Notes: generated by a model not told the origin, from the sequence alone. A DNA stretch of 64,000 bases from Pleionea sediminis (GCF_007570825.1 NZ_SUNB01000001.1:186001-250000); one strand, 5' to 3'. Numbered from the stretch's first letter, positions 17,347 through 26,752 are shown. Translations and numbers: made by a program.

Positions 17347-18885
17347 CTATTGAGCTTGCGGGCGCATGTGAGGGAATAAAATAACATCTTTAATGGTTGG
17401 AGAGTCGGTAAATAACATGACGAGTCGGTCGATACCAATCCCTTCACCTGCCGTTGGTGGTAAGCCAAACTCTAATGCTTGAATGTAGTCTTCATCGTAG
17501 TGCATGGCTTCATCATCACCCGACTCTTTCTCTTCCACTTGCTTCCGGAATCGCGCCGCTTGATCCTCGGCATCGTTAAGCTCAGAGAAACCATTAGCTA
17601 ATTCACGACCACCTACGAAGAATTCAAATCGATCGGTGACAAATGGGTTATTATCATTACGACGCGCTAGTGGAGACACTTCCCACGGATACTCTGTAAT
17701 AAAAGTTGGTTGGATCAGTTTATGCTCAGCCGTTTCTTCGAATATTTCAGTAATATATTTGCCTGCACCCCAAACATTTTTCTCAGGCACTTTAACACCG
17801 ACTTTTGCTGCATATTCTTTAAGTGTTTCGAGATTTTCTTCTGCGTTATCAAACACCTGAGCATCAAACTCAGGATTATACTTAAGAACAGCTTCAACCA
17901 TTGAAAGTCGTTCAAATGGTTGACCAAAATCGTATTCAACTTCAGAAGTTACATTGCCATCATCATCTTTCGTCGTATTGACGATCTTAGTGGTTCCCAA
18001 AATATCATTTGCCAAAGTTCGCAACATATCTTCAGTTAAGTTCATTAGGTCTCGATAATCAGCGTATGCCTGATAAAACTCCAGCATCGTGAACTCCGGA
18101 TTGTGCCGGGTCGACAGACCTTCATTTCGGAAATTACGATTAATTTCAAACACTCTTTCAAAGCCGCCGACAACCAGCCGCTTCAAATACAATTCAGGAG
18201 CTATTCGCAAAAACATTTCGATGTCCATTGCATTGTGATGCGTGACGAATGGCTTCGCTGTCGCACCGCCAGGAATAACCTGAAGCATCGGGGTTTCAAC
18301 TTCCATAAAGTCTCTGTCAGCCAAATATTTACGAATGCCCTCAACCACTTTACTACGCACCAAAAAGTTATCGCGTGTACCCTGGTTAGTTATTAAATCG
18401 ACGTAACGTTGCCGATACTTAAGCTCTTGATCTTTTAATCCAGAAAACTTATCAGGCAAGGGTCGAAGTGACTTTGTAAGTAATTCATATTCGCCCATAC
18501 CTACGAATAAATCACCTTTTCCGGATCGCTTTAGCGGACCTTTGACACCGATAATGTCACCAATATCCAAATCGCCCCAGCGCTGTTTAATGTCTTTCTG
18601 AACCTCTTTGCCAGAATAGGCCTGAATACGCCCCTTCATATCTTGCAATACGTAAAAAGGACCTCGCTTTGCCATAACTCGACCAGCAACCGAGACAACT
18701 TTGCCTAAATCTTCTAACTCTTCTTTGCTCGTATTTTCATATTCTTTTTGTAAGTCACCAGCATAATGTTCCCGGCGGAATGTGTTGGGGTGCCCATTAG
18801 ACTTACAATCTTTGCGAATAGACTCTAACTTGTTGCGTCGTTCGGCGATTAATTTGTTTTCATCATGTTGAATTTGATCGGTCAT
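17347..18885 (-). CDS. lysS: Lysine--tRNA ligase, class II
   Basis: The start is placed at ATG 18885 rather than the upstream in-frame TTG, giving 512 residues, close to the E. coli enzyme. The protein has an N-terminal OB-fold anticodon-binding domain (about 60-150) and a class II catalytic core. Motif 2 is in [15 protein letters not shown], and motif 3 is near the C-terminus in [14 protein letters not shown]. It charges tRNA-Lys in the cytoplasm. It is directly downstream of prfB (25 bases), the same conserved pairing as in E. coli and many proteobacteria. Confidence 0.97.
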   Translation of the reverse strand: MTDQIQHDENKLIAERRNKLESIRKDCKSNGHPNTFRREHYAGDLQKEYENTSKEELEDLGKVVSVAGRVMAKRGPFYVLQDMKGRIQAYSGKEVQKDIKQRWGDLDIGDIIGVKGPLKRSGKGDLFVGMGEYELLTKSLRPLPDKFSGLKDQELKYRQRYVDLITNQGTRDNFLVRSKVVEGIRKYLADRDFMEVETPMLQVIPGGATAKPFVTHHNAMDIEMFLRIAPELYLKRLVVGGFERVFEINRNFRNEGLSTRHNPEFTMLEFYQAYADYRDLMNLTEDMLRTLANDILGTTKIVNTTKDDDGNVTSEVEYDFGQPFERLSMVEAVLKYNPEFDAQVFDNAEENLETLKEYAAKVGVKVPEKNVWGAGKYITEIFEETAEHKLIQPTFITEYPWEVSPLARRNDNNPFVTDRFEFFVGGRELANGFSELNDAEDQAARFRKQVEEKESGDDEAMHYDEDYIQALEFGLPPTAGEGIGIDRLVMLFTDSPTIKDVILFPHMRPQAQ

Positions 18886-18910
18886 AAGTTTTCTCAATCG
18901 TTATTTCTAT

Positions 18911-20009
18911 TTACAAGCCCGCTTTTAAGCTGGCTTCTATAAATGTATCCAAGTCACCGTCCAAAACAGCTTGAGTATTTCTATTTTCGACGCCTGTTCT
19001 AAGGTCTTTTATTCGTGCATCGTCTAAAACATAAGAGCGTATTTGACTACCCCAGCCAATGTCTGATTTGTTATCTTCCATTTGCTGTTTCTCTTCATTT
19101 TGTTTCATAACCTCAAGCTCATGTAATTTAGCCTTCAATAATTTCATGGCTTGATCTTTGTTTTTATGTTGCGAGCGATCCGTCTGACACTGCACGACGG
19201 TGTTTGTCGGTAAATGAGTAATTCGCACCGCAGAGTCGGTTTTATTGACATGCTGCCCGCCCGCGCCACTGGCTCGATAAGTATCAATTCTCAAATCAGC
19301 GGGATTAATTTCAACTTCAATATCATCATTAACTTCTGGGTAAACAAAAGCAGACGCAAAAGAAGTGTGTCGGCGATTGCCCGAGTCAAAGGGTGACTTT
19401 CTTACCAAACGATGAACACCGGTTTCAGTTCGCAACCAGCCAAAAGCATATTCGCCACTGAATCGAATCGTCGCACTTTTGATACCGGCGACCTCGCCAT
19501 CTGAAACCTCGATAAGTTCGGTGGTAAAGCCTTTTGCTTCTCCCCATCGAAGGTACATGCGCAGTAGCATATTAGCCCAGTCTTGAGCCTCAGTACCACC
19601 AGAACCAGCTTGAATATCCATGTAACAATCAGATTCATCATTCGCCCCCGAAAACATTCGACGAAACTCTAAGACCTCTAATTGCTTTTCAAGATCTTGC
19701 AGTTCAGATTCGACTTCAGAAACGCTCTCTTCATCATTTTCTTCGAGGGCTAGCTCTAACAGCTCTTCACTGTCCGATAACCCAGAACCTAGTTTATTGA
19801 ACGTCTCGACAATTAGTTCGAGAGATGCTCGCTCTTTACCAAGCTCCTGCGCTTTTTCTGGCTCATTCCAAACTTCGGGGTCTTCGAGCTCTCGCTCGAC
19901 TTCAGTTAGCCGTTCGCTTTTTGTTTCAAAGTCAAAGATACCCCCTAAGCTCGACATTACGAGCTGCTAAGTCCTTGATTTTCTCTCTGATTGCGTTGAC
20001 TTCTAACAT
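18911..20009 (-). CDS. prfB: Peptide chain release factor RF2 (programmed +1 frameshift)
   Basis: RF2 reads stop codons UGA and UAA. Translation begins at ATG 20009 and gives 25 residues ending RGYL, then an in-frame UGA (19932-19934). A +1 shift joins it to the main frame, giving 365 residues, the E. coli length. The main frame carries the SPF anticodon-like motif (RKSPFDSG) and the catalytic GGQ motif ([12 protein letters not shown]). If the frameshift were ignored, the gene would appear to start inside at 19957 and lack its true N-terminus. The coding join is 19935-20009 with 18911-19933. It is upstream of lysS. No clear Shine-Dalgarno sequence precedes the ATG. Confidence 0.97.
19931..19946 (-). 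promoter_or_regulatory. prfB programmed +1 frameshift site
   Basis: On the minus strand the site reads AGGGGGTATCTTTGAC. It has the internal Shine-Dalgarno AGGGGG, the slippery CUU codon, the UGA stop and a following C, which makes UGA a poor stop context. This is the canonical autoregulatory RF2 element: low RF2 stalls termination and lets the ribosome shift +1. Confidence 0.97.
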
Positions 20010-20111
20010 AATATTGTTAACCGGTTACTTTTCTATAATTACAAAAGGCGCTATTGTACAAAAACGCCTCTGATTTAGACAGAGGTATCACACGATTAAG
20101 GGTGTAAATTA

Positions 20112-20552
20112 ATGAAATATCTAAAGATTGTCACAATCATCATTGCACTCCATCTTATCTCATCATGCGCTACGTACAGCAATGAAGAGGTCGACCAGCA
20201 ATTAAATCACTTCAACGGTCTAAATCTAACACAACTTATCGCTGTTCTCGGTGTTCCGACTCGACAGTATGAGCTGGATGGTGCAACGTATGTCGAATGG
20301 AAAAAGCAAGACCACTCGAGCTCACAAAGTTCAGTGTCCATTGGCTCATCAACCGGAGGACGCGGTTGGTTTGGCGGAATCGGCATAACTCTCCCGATTG
20401 AAACAGAAGACGATATTTGTATTTTTCAAGCAACAACCAATGTCGAAAGAAGTGAAGTCAAAGACTTGCAATGGAAGGGCAATAGCAATTATTGCGGAGA
20501 AATTCTCGCAGAATTAAATCCAGCCCCGGCAAAATCAAAAGTCAAACAATAG
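20112..20552 (+). CDS. Small lipoprotein of unknown function
   Basis: A 146-residue protein with a lipoprotein signal ending ISSCATY (Cys about residue 19). A Gly/Ser-rich middle (SIGSSTGGRGWFGG) and the central part resemble small outer-membrane-type lipoproteins with a GxPTRxY-like segment (VLGVPTRQYELDGATYVEW), reminiscent of SmpA/BamE-like folds, but I would not assign a family. It lies on the opposite strand to its neighbours, convergent with recJ and overlapping its 3' end by 11 bases. It interrupts the usual recJ-prfB adjacency. Confidence 0.75.
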   Translation: MKYLKIVTIIIALHLISSCATYSNEEVDQQLNHFNGLNLTQLIAVLGVPTRQYELDGATYVEWKKQDHSSSQSSVSIGSSTGGRGWFGGIGITLPIETEDDICIFQATTNVERSEVKDLQWKGNSNYCGEILAELNPAPAKSKVKQ

Positions 20553-22275
20553 GGCGCAGCTGCTCAACAATAAGTTGCAGGTTAGTTTCATCACGAAATT
20601 CATTAATACTCAATCGATAAACGACTTCAACTGTACTTAGCGTCTCTATGAGTAACAATTCAGGACAAAAGAAAAAAATGGCATCCACGTCGATCGAAGA
20701 ATTCTTTTTTCTTAAAACTAGTTTAAGATGCTTTTCGCCGACAACTCTTTGATTAATCACCTCAAATTCATCATCAAAAGACGGCTCAGGAAACGCCTGT
20801 CCCCAAGGGCCAGCATTTTTTAGTTGAATGGCTGTTTCCAGACTAAATTCATGATCTTCCAAAGTCCCATCAGTAACCAATACATCTTCGATAACTTCGT
20901 CACCCAACCAGTGATTCACCTCTTGCTCAAACAGCTCACAGAACTCAGCAAAATCAGACCGGTTAATTGATAATCCCGCAGCCATTGCATGCCCGCCAAA
21001 CTTGCTAAGAATTTGCGGATGATTAGTTGCTAAGTTGGCCAGTACATCTCGCATATGAACTCCCGGCACACTGCGACCCGATCCCTTAATTGTGTCTTCA
21101 CTTTCTTCGGCAAAAGCAATTACGGGACGATTTAATTTTTCTTTCATCCTTGACGCAACCAGCCCGACAACCCCTTGATGCCACTCCTCATCAAATAAAC
21201 ACACTGCATTGGGTCGTGAACCGCTAGAGGCTGAGCCTAATTTGTCGACGACTCGAACAGCTTGCTCAACCATTTCTTGCTCTATTTCACGTCGGTACTG
21301 ATTCAATCCATCCAATTCGAATGCCATTGGCGCAGCAGCACTTTCTGTATCAGCCAGCAAACATTCGATTCCCAAAGACATATCTTCAAGCCGCCCAGCA
21401 GCATTTAGTCTTGGACCAACGGCGAACCCCAAATCACTGGCTTCAAGTGAATTGACCTTACGTTTTCCTGCTTGTAATAACAGTAAAATTCCGGGGCGAC
21501 ATCGCCCGGCCCTGATTCGTTCTAATCCCTGCGCGACGATTCTTCTATTGTTCGCATCCAAAGGAACAACATCAGCTACCGTACCCAATGCAACTAAATC
21601 GAGCCACTCTGCAAGATTAGGTTCAGATAAGTTATTATTCGAAAAATAATTTTGTTCTCGTAATTTTGCTCGAAGAGCAATCAAAACGTAAAATGCGACA
21701 CCAACTCCGGCCAGGGCTTTACTGGGAAAACGATCACCTGGCAAATTAGGATTTATGATCACATCAGCTTCAGGTAATGACTCACCTGGTAAATGATGAT
21801 CAGTAATGAGCACCTTTATCCCCTTTTCTTTCGCCCTTTTGACACCTTGATGATTTGAAATACCATTATCAACAGTAATGATCCAATCGGGATTTTTTTT
21901 GGCAACTTCGTCGACTATTTTTTCAGACAACCCATAACCGTATTCAAATCGATTAGGCACAGTATATTCGAGGTTCTTTAATCCCATTGCGGATAATGCC
22001 AACATAAGCAAAGCCGTACTCGTAGCACCATCGGCATCAAAATCACCTACAATAACAACTCTTGCATTACTGTTAATCATTTCGATTAGAGCATCTGTAG
22101 CAGCATCAATATTTGACAACATCCGATAGTCCAGAAGATTGGACAACCCCGACTCAAGCTCATTCTTTTGTTGAATATTCCGAGCTGCATACACCCTTTG
22201 TAGCAACGGCGGGAATGAAGATAATTCTTCTGAAACAGATGATATAGCTCGACGTTGTATATTTTTGAAAATCAT
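20542..22275 (-). CDS. recJ: Single-stranded-DNA-specific 5'-3' exonuclease RecJ
   Basis: A 577-residue DHH-superfamily exonuclease. The metal motifs are DFDADG (78-83) and DHH (159-161); the DHHA1 domain carries the GGHAMAAGLSI motif in the C-terminal half. RecJ degrades single-stranded DNA in RecF-pathway recombination, mismatch repair and base excision repair. Its ATG overlaps the stop of the upstream RpfE-like gene by 4 bases (ATGA), implying co-translation. The recJ-prfB-lysS order matches E. coli. Confidence 0.96.
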   Translation of the reverse strand: MIFKNIQRRAISSVSEELSSFPPLLQRVYAARNIQQKNELESGLSNLLDYRMLSNIDAATDALIEMINSNARVVIVGDFDADGATSTALLMLALSAMGLKNLEYTVPNRFEYGYGLSEKIVDEVAKKNPDWIITVDNGISNHQGVKRAKEKGIKVLITDHHLPGESLPEADVIINPNLPGDRFPSKALAGVGVAFYVLIALRAKLREQNYFSNNNLSEPNLAEWLDLVALGTVADVVPLDANNRRIVAQGLERIRAGRCRPGILLLLQAGKRKVNSLEASDLGFAVGPRLNAAGRLEDMSLGIECLLADTESAAAPMAFELDGLNQYRREIEQEMVEQAVRVVDKLGSASSGSRPNAVCLFDEEWHQGVVGLVASRMKEKLNRPVIAFAEESEDTIKGSGRSVPGVHMRDVLANLATNHPQILSKFGGHAMAAGLSINRSDFAEFCELFEQEVNHWLGDEVIEDVLVTDGTLEDHEFSLETAIQLKNAGPWGQAFPEPSFDDEFEVINQRVVGEKHLKLVLRKKNSSIDVDAIFFFCPELLLIETLSTVEVVYRLSINEFRDETNLQLIVEQLRPIV

Positions 22276-23111
22276 GACTCACCCATTTTAAATAAAGACC
22301 GAAGCCTTAGAAGCCATTGTTGTAATGATTTTTTTCGCCAAGTATTTTTTCCATCAGAGATTGAGGCAGGAGAGTTTGATCTTAACTTTATTAATCGCGC
22401 CAGGAGCTGACCCAGCCACAACTCAAGCTCTTGGGGATCTTGCTGTAAATACAATTGTGCACCCTTAACGAAAAAACTTTCTTGATGAATGTTTACAGAC
22501 TCCAACCAATCCGGAATTGGGCTCACCCAAATCCCGTGCATGCTCATCGTACTATGTGACATGCTGGAAGACCGGCTATCGATTATTGCAGGTTCAGCGA
22601 ACAACATCTGACTTTCATTTACCAGCGATAACCACTCAAGCGTATTTGGATCGTTATTTTTTATAACGCTAAATAGATTTTGATTAATAATATCAAAGAT
22701 AGACGCCCAAGAATCGGGTAACTTTCTGGAAGTTTTCAACTTAATTTCTTTCCCTTCAAGAAAAAAGTCGATACTTTGATCGGCAAAATGTGAGTTCAAT
22801 TGTTGAACAATCAATTTTTGTTTTTCAATATTACTCGAATAACTCGTCGCAGCGGCCACTCGAATCCCCGAGGAATCAGGTTGCAAATAAGTTGCATGAC
22901 ACCAATATCTATACTCGCCTACTTCATTGTTAGACTTTGCTTCTGCGTCCTTTTTTCCCTCGACAACAGAAATTTGACTTTCAGCAGGAACATGAGAATA
23001 TTGAGCTTTTAAACAGTGACTTAACTGACTGGCATTATCAAGCGGAAGTTCTAAGAGACGAGACAACTCTGGAATGAACCAACTTTCTGTCTCGACTTTT
23101 TTATATTTCAT
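22272..23111 (-). CDS. RpfE-like / phosphoglycerate-mutase-annotated protein upstream of recJ
   Basis: A 279-residue soluble protein. It shows the pattern W-C-H-A-T-Y-L-Q-P-D near residue 70, LNSHFADQSIDFF near 108, and NESQMLF about 100 residues from the C-terminus, followed some 25 residues later by GIWVSP. From memory these are the conserved blocks of the RpfE family (often labelled phosphoglycerate mutase) found beside recJ in Xanthomonas and other gammaproteobacteria. There is no evidence for mutase activity in the sequence. Its stop overlaps the recJ start, so it is the first gene of a recJ operon. Family call is moderate; function is unknown. Confidence 0.6.
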   Translation of the reverse strand: MKYKKVETESWFIPELSRLLELPLDNASQLSHCLKAQYSHVPAESQISVVEGKKDAEAKSNNEVGEYRYWCHATYLQPDSSGIRVAAATSYSSNIEKQKLIVQQLNSHFADQSIDFFLEGKEIKLKTSRKLPDSWASIFDIINQNLFSVIKNNDPNTLEWLSLVNESQMLFAEPAIIDSRSSSMSHSTMSMHGIWVSPIPDWLESVNIHQESFFVKGAQLYLQQDPQELELWLGQLLARLIKLRSNSPASISDGKNTWRKKSLQQWLLRLRSLFKMGES

Positions 23112-23141
23112 TTTTTATACAACCTACCAGGAGTGTTGAGA

Positions 23142-23507
23142 ATGCAAATTCAACTCGATAACGGTGAACACTCGGTTCAAATAGAAGCCTACCAAGACGG
23201 TAAATTAAAAATCAATAAAAAAGATTATTCTTTGCCTCTTTACTTAACGCCAGAAAGTATTGAACAAATCCGCGACTGCTCTCAGTTAAGAAATTTGACA
23301 CAAAATCATATCGATAAAATTATGGCAAACAAGCCTGAAGTCGTCCTTCTAGGAACTGGCAAAACAACTCGCTTTTTAGATGAGAACCTAAATGCTTACT
23401 GTATCAGTAACCATTTCGTCATAGATGTCATGTCAACAGATGCAGCATGTCGAACATTCATGTTATTAGCGGCAGAAGGTAGAGATGTCGCTGCTTTACT
23501 TCTGTAG
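23142..23507 (+). CDS. Mth938-like (DUF498) domain protein
   Basis: The start is set at ATG 23142, which has AGGAG eight bases upstream; a GTG in frame lies nine bases earlier. The 121-residue product matches the Mth938-like fold family by its central pattern KPEVVLLGTGKTTRFL and the later MSTDAACRTFMLLAAEGRDVAALLL. The eukaryotic relative NDUFAF3 is a complex I assembly factor; bacterial function is not established. It is divergent from the RpfE-like gene and convergent with dsbC. Confidence 0.88.
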   Translation: MQIQLDNGEHSVQIEAYQDGKLKINKKDYSLPLYLTPESIEQIRDCSQLRNLTQNHIDKIMANKPEVVLLGTGKTTRFLDENLNAYCISNHFVIDVMSTDAACRTFMLLAAEGRDVAALLL

Positions 23508-23535
23508 AAAATAAAGCAGCTTAAACCTGCGGAAT

Positions 23536-24387
23536 TTATCTAGCTTTACTGTCCAGCATTTCCACAAGTTGATCAGGCTCAACAAAACCACTAATCAACT
23601 CGCCATCGGTAAGGATTAATGCTGGCGTCCCCGATAACCCTAATTTCTTAACCAAAGTGTACTGATCCGCTACTGGATTTTTACATTCTTTAGGCTCAAA
23701 TTTGTTATTAAGTTTGGCCTGATCCATCGCCGCTTTACGGTCTTCGGAACACCACACAGAAACTAATTTATTATAAGAGCCAGAGCCAATTCCCGCGCGA
23801 GGGAAAGCTAAATATCGAATAGTGATGCCGTTTTTCAAATATCCATCCATTTGCTGGTGTAACCGACGGCAATAGGCGCAGTCTACATCAGTGAAAACAT
23901 TAACGACGTGCTTTTCATTCTCAGCTTTAAATAAAACGGTATCATTTGAATCAACAGCAGCCATTAGCTCAGCTCTCTCAGGTGCTTTTTCGAGCTCAAT
24001 CTCGCGCAATGTTTTATCAGTTAGATTAACTCTATTTCCATCTTTTAGAGCAATAAGTGGTCCAGGAAAGAAAAATTGCGTATCTTCAGTAATATAAATG
24101 ACTTGTCCCTGAGCGACGACTTCATAGATACCGGGCATTTCACTTAACCGCAGTTTATCAATTGGAATTGGCCCGAACTGCTTTTCCAACGCCTTTCTGA
24201 CCTTATCGGCACCAGTCAACTCTTCAGCTGCTTCAGAATTCTTTTCAACTGGCTTCACATCAGAAACGGCTTTCTTTTCCGTTTCTGCCTCTGCTTCAGT
24301 CGAATCACTGGTCGCTTCGCTGCAGCCAAAAATTAACCCTGCAGTAACAAGGCCGAATAAACTCTTGCTAATTATATTATATTTCAT
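23536..24387 (-). CDS. dsbC: Disulfide isomerase DsbC/DsbG-type, predicted lipoprotein
   Basis: The ATG at 24387 is chosen over a GTG nine bases upstream. The 283-residue product has a signal ending IFGC (lipobox Cys22), a low-complexity Glu/Ala-rich linker (about 25-60), a DsbC dimerisation domain (about 60-125) and a thioredoxin fold with CAYC (Cys170/Cys173) and cis-Pro loop SGTPAL. DsbC isomerises wrong disulfides in the periplasm and is kept reduced by DsbD. A lipid anchor is not usual for E. coli DsbC. Its place next to xerD and near recJ matches the E. coli order xerD-dsbC-recJ. Confidence 0.93.
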   Translation of the reverse strand: MKYNIISKSLFGLVTAGLIFGCSEATSDSTEAEAETEKKAVSDVKPVEKNSEAAEELTGADKVRKALEKQFGPIPIDKLRLSEMPGIYEVVAQGQVIYITEDTQFFFPGPLIALKDGNRVNLTDKTLREIELEKAPERAELMAAVDSNDTVLFKAENEKHVVNVFTDVDCAYCRRLHQQMDGYLKNGITIRYLAFPRAGIGSGSYNKLVSVWCSEDRKAAMDQAKLNNKFEPKECKNPVADQYTLVKKLGLSGTPALILTDGELISGFVEPDQLVEMLDSKAR

Positions 24388-24473
24388 ATTTTCCACTTAA
24401 AAATCAATTGGTTAACAGGTACATACTCGCTTACTTCTACGAATTGGCGATTAAATCTCAGTATCAATTTTGC

Positions 24474-24482
24474 ATTATACCA
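24474..24482 (-). promoter_or_regulatory. Extended -10 promoter for dsbC
   Basis: The minus strand reads TGGTATAAT, a perfect -10 with the TGn extension, about 90 bases upstream of the dsbC start. The -35 region is poor, as is common for extended -10 promoters. The 224-base dsbC/xerD intergenic region holds nothing else convincing. Confidence 0.5.
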
Positions 24483-24611
24483 TTAGTCCAGACTGACGAA
24501 AGTCGACAAAGTGCACACTCAAGTCGCCAACAGCATAAAAAAGCCGACGAATGGTCAATTGGTATAACTTTCAATAAAAATTCAGTAAAAACAACATATT
24601 GAGAATTGCAA

Positions 24612-25514
24612 TTATCCTCTTGGATGGTGCTCTTGGTGAAGCTGCTTTAAACGCTCCTTCGCTACATACGTGTATATCTGAGTGGTAGATAAGTCTGAAT
24701 GTCCTAACAACATTTGCAAAGTTCTTAAATCAGCTCCGTGATTGAGTAAATGAGTTGCAAAGGCATGCCTAAGTGTATGAGGGGAAAGATGCTTTTTGAT
24801 ACCTGCTTGACTCGCATAAAATTTAACGCGATACCAAAAAGTTTGACGAGTCATTTGTTGACCTCGAGAACTCAGAAATAAAATATCATTACTCTGATTT
24901 TTCAAAAACTCTAATCGGGCATGTGATAAGTAATATTCAACAGCGGTTAGAGCCATCTCTCCCATGGGCACCAACCGCTCTTTATTGCCTTTACCGACAA
25001 TCCTGACGACTCCCTGGCGCAAACTTATTTGCGACATTTCGATTGAAATTAACTCTGTCACACGCAACCCACTAGAATACATCAACTCAATCATTGCTTT
25101 ATCACGAATTCCAATAGAAGAATCTTGATCTGGCATGGACAGCAATAATTCAGTGTCACTTTCCGTTAACGAGTGCGGTAATGACTTACCTAACTTCGGA
25201 GAAATGATATTGACCGATGGATCATAAGAAATTAAATTCTGCTGGATGCAATACTGATAAAATCGACGCACAGTCGATAAAAAGCGAGCAGTAGAGCGTG
25301 CAGAAAGATTGTTTTTATGGCGCCAAGATAAATACTGTTGAATATCTTGTGACTCAACATCAGATAATATTTTTTTGTTTAAAAGCAACCAATCATTAAA
25401 TTTTTTTAAATCTGTTTTATAGCTGGACAAAGTATTCTCACTGAGTCCCTGCTCTATCCACAAGTGTTCAATAAATTGCTCAATATAATCCATCTTAATA
25501 ATTAGCTCGCTCAT
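24612..25514 (-). CDS. xerD: Site-specific tyrosine recombinase XerD
   Basis: A 300-residue tyrosine recombinase with an N-terminal SAM-like domain (about 8-95) and a catalytic domain carrying the pentad: Arg in SGLRVTEL, Lys in GKGNKERLVP, His-x-x-Arg in HTLRHAFATH, His in LLGHSD and nucleophile Tyr in TTQIYTYV. XerD acts with XerC at dif to resolve chromosome dimers under FtsK control. The C-terminus (QLHQEHHPRG) matches XerD rather than XerC. A second ATG at 25493 is an equally possible start and would remove the 20-base overlap with ogt. The xerD-dsbC adjacency supports the name. Confidence 0.95.
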   Translation of the reverse strand: MSELIIKMDYIEQFIEHLWIEQGLSENTLSSYKTDLKKFNDWLLLNKKILSDVESQDIQQYLSWRHKNNLSARSTARFLSTVRRFYQYCIQQNLISYDPSVNIISPKLGKSLPHSLTESDTELLLSMPDQDSSIGIRDKAMIELMYSSGLRVTELISIEMSQISLRQGVVRIVGKGNKERLVPMGEMALTAVEYYLSHARLEFLKNQSNDILFLSSRGQQMTRQTFWYRVKFYASQAGIKKHLSPHTLRHAFATHLLNHGADLRTLQMLLGHSDLSTTQIYTYVAKERLKQLHQEHHPRG

Positions 25515-25962
25515 GATGGATCAACCAATGCTTCATTTGAACTAGCGTTCCCGATTTTTTTCCAGCAAAACCACCAATATCACTGGCTGCTGTCACGCGA
25601 TGACATGGAATAATAATCGGCAACGGATTTCTCCTACAACCTCCACCTACTGCTCGTGGTGAGGAGTTGATTATTTTAGACAGTTGTCCATAACTCAACG
25701 TCTTCCCATAAGGAATATTGCTCAAAGCTTGCAAAACTCTTTTTTGAAACTCCGACACATTTGCATTAGTGGGGAGAGTAAAACGCTTTAAGGCACCAGA
25801 AAAATAGCCGTCTACTTGATTTGATATTTCACTTTCAAATTCAGTATGAGGAGGTATTTCTGGTTTATCTACGTTTAAATTAACTTGATGAACTGCTTCG
25901 CCGATGATTACAAACTCAAGTTTTCCGATCGGTGAGTTTAAAATAATGCTTGAATTCGTCAT
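25495..25962 (-). CDS. ogt: Methylated-DNA--protein-cysteine methyltransferase
   Basis: A 155-residue suicide DNA repair protein with the active-site motif PCHRV (Cys120) inside NPLPIIIPCHRV. The DNA-binding helix region is about residues 70-110 (FQKRVLQALSNIPYGKTLSYGQLS). It transfers alkyl groups from O6-methylguanine or O4-methylthymine to the cysteine. Length fits the short Ogt-type form without an Ada regulatory domain. It is upstream of xerD with abutting or overlapping reading frames, which suggests co-transcription. Confidence 0.95.
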   Translation of the reverse strand: MTNSSIILNSPIGKLEFVIIGEAVHQVNLNVDKPEIPPHTEFESEISNQVDGYFSGALKRFTLPTNANVSEFQKRVLQALSNIPYGKTLSYGQLSKIINSSPRAVGGGCRRNPLPIIIPCHRVTAASDIGGFAGKKSGTLVQMKHWLIHHERANY

Positions 25963-26117
25963 ATCTTAGCTCAAAACCATTTCAAAAATATTCGACTTAC
26001 AGTTTGAAATTATTAAGGTATCGGAAAGACAATATTAAACCAAGCAATAGTTGAGCGACAGTAGAAGATTAAAACTAAATATCCTCAAGAGAGAGCTCGA
26101 AAAATCGACTAAAGAAA

Positions 26118-26657
26118 TTAGTTCATATAAAAACTAAAGTGAGCAGATAGTAACGTATCATCTTGCAAATAACGTCTCTCAAATTGGTACTTACGGACCT
26201 TGATCGTTAGCTCTACATTTTTCAAAGGCGCAAAATGAATACCTGCTTCAGGATAAATTGCCCAAGTCGTATCATTTTCACACTGTGTCGAATCATTTAA
26301 ATCGCACAATCGAATTATCGCAGAATACACACCTAAGCCAATAAAAGGACGTGCAAAACGAATATCAGGATGGACTTGAAAGCCGGCATGAGAGCCACGC
26401 AACTGAAACTTAGTTTCACCTTCAACCAATAATTCTCGACCTGGAACATTTCGCCACGCCCATCCTAAATAGGTTGAAACATTAGAATTATAGCGACCCG
26501 CATAATTTAGCTCGACAATCGATGAATAAGTATCCGAACCTTCTATATCACCGCCTATAGACAAGCCGATGTACTCTTTAGCTCGCAAGGTTACTAAAAA
26601 GAATGCAAGCGAAATCAACAAAAACAGCCGTGAAATAACTGAAGTCTTTATAAGCAT
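26118..26657 (-). CDS. Predicted small outer-membrane beta-barrel protein
   Basis: A 179-residue exported protein with a signal peptide (hydrophobic core about 10-25). Alternating hydrophobic strands follow, and the protein ends AHFSFYMN, consistent with an 8-stranded barrel in which Phe lies near the C-terminus. Two Cys in CDLNDSTQCEN may form a loop disulfide. No family was recognised with confidence; an OmpW/PagL-like size is the closest comparison. Upstream and downstream genes are unrelated. Confidence 0.55.
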   Translation of the reverse strand: MLIKTSVISRLFLLISLAFFLVTLRAKEYIGLSIGGDIEGSDTYSSIVELNYAGRYNSNVSTYLGWAWRNVPGRELLVEGETKFQLRGSHAGFQVHPDIRFARPFIGLGVYSAIIRLCDLNDSTQCENDTTWAIYPEAGIHFAPLKNVELTIKVRKYQFERRYLQDDTLLSAHFSFYMN

Positions 26658-26723
26658 GTTAATCGATTAAAAGTTCTTGACCTTATTCAGTATAACTTTC
26701 ATTCAATGTTTTAACTAGCTAAC

Positions 26724-26752
26724 AAAAAAGGCGTCCGATGGACGCCTTTTTT
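26724..26752 (-). terminator. Terminator of the rpsP-rimM-trmD-rplS operon
   Basis: GGCGTCC/GGACGCC with a 3-base loop is flanked by A6 and T6, so the hairpin can work in both directions. It lies 16 bases after the rplS stop codon and is a strong intrinsic terminator candidate. Confidence 0.9.

Noticed and set aside
18911-19957. prfB as a truncated gene or pseudogene lacking its N-terminus
   Set aside because: The missing N-terminus is supplied by the 25-codon leader joined by the canonical +1 frameshift site.
24408-24602. Plus-strand 64-codon reading frame between dsbC and xerD
   Set aside because: It lacks a ribosome site and any family resemblance, and covers the region that holds the dsbC extended -10 promoter on the other strand.
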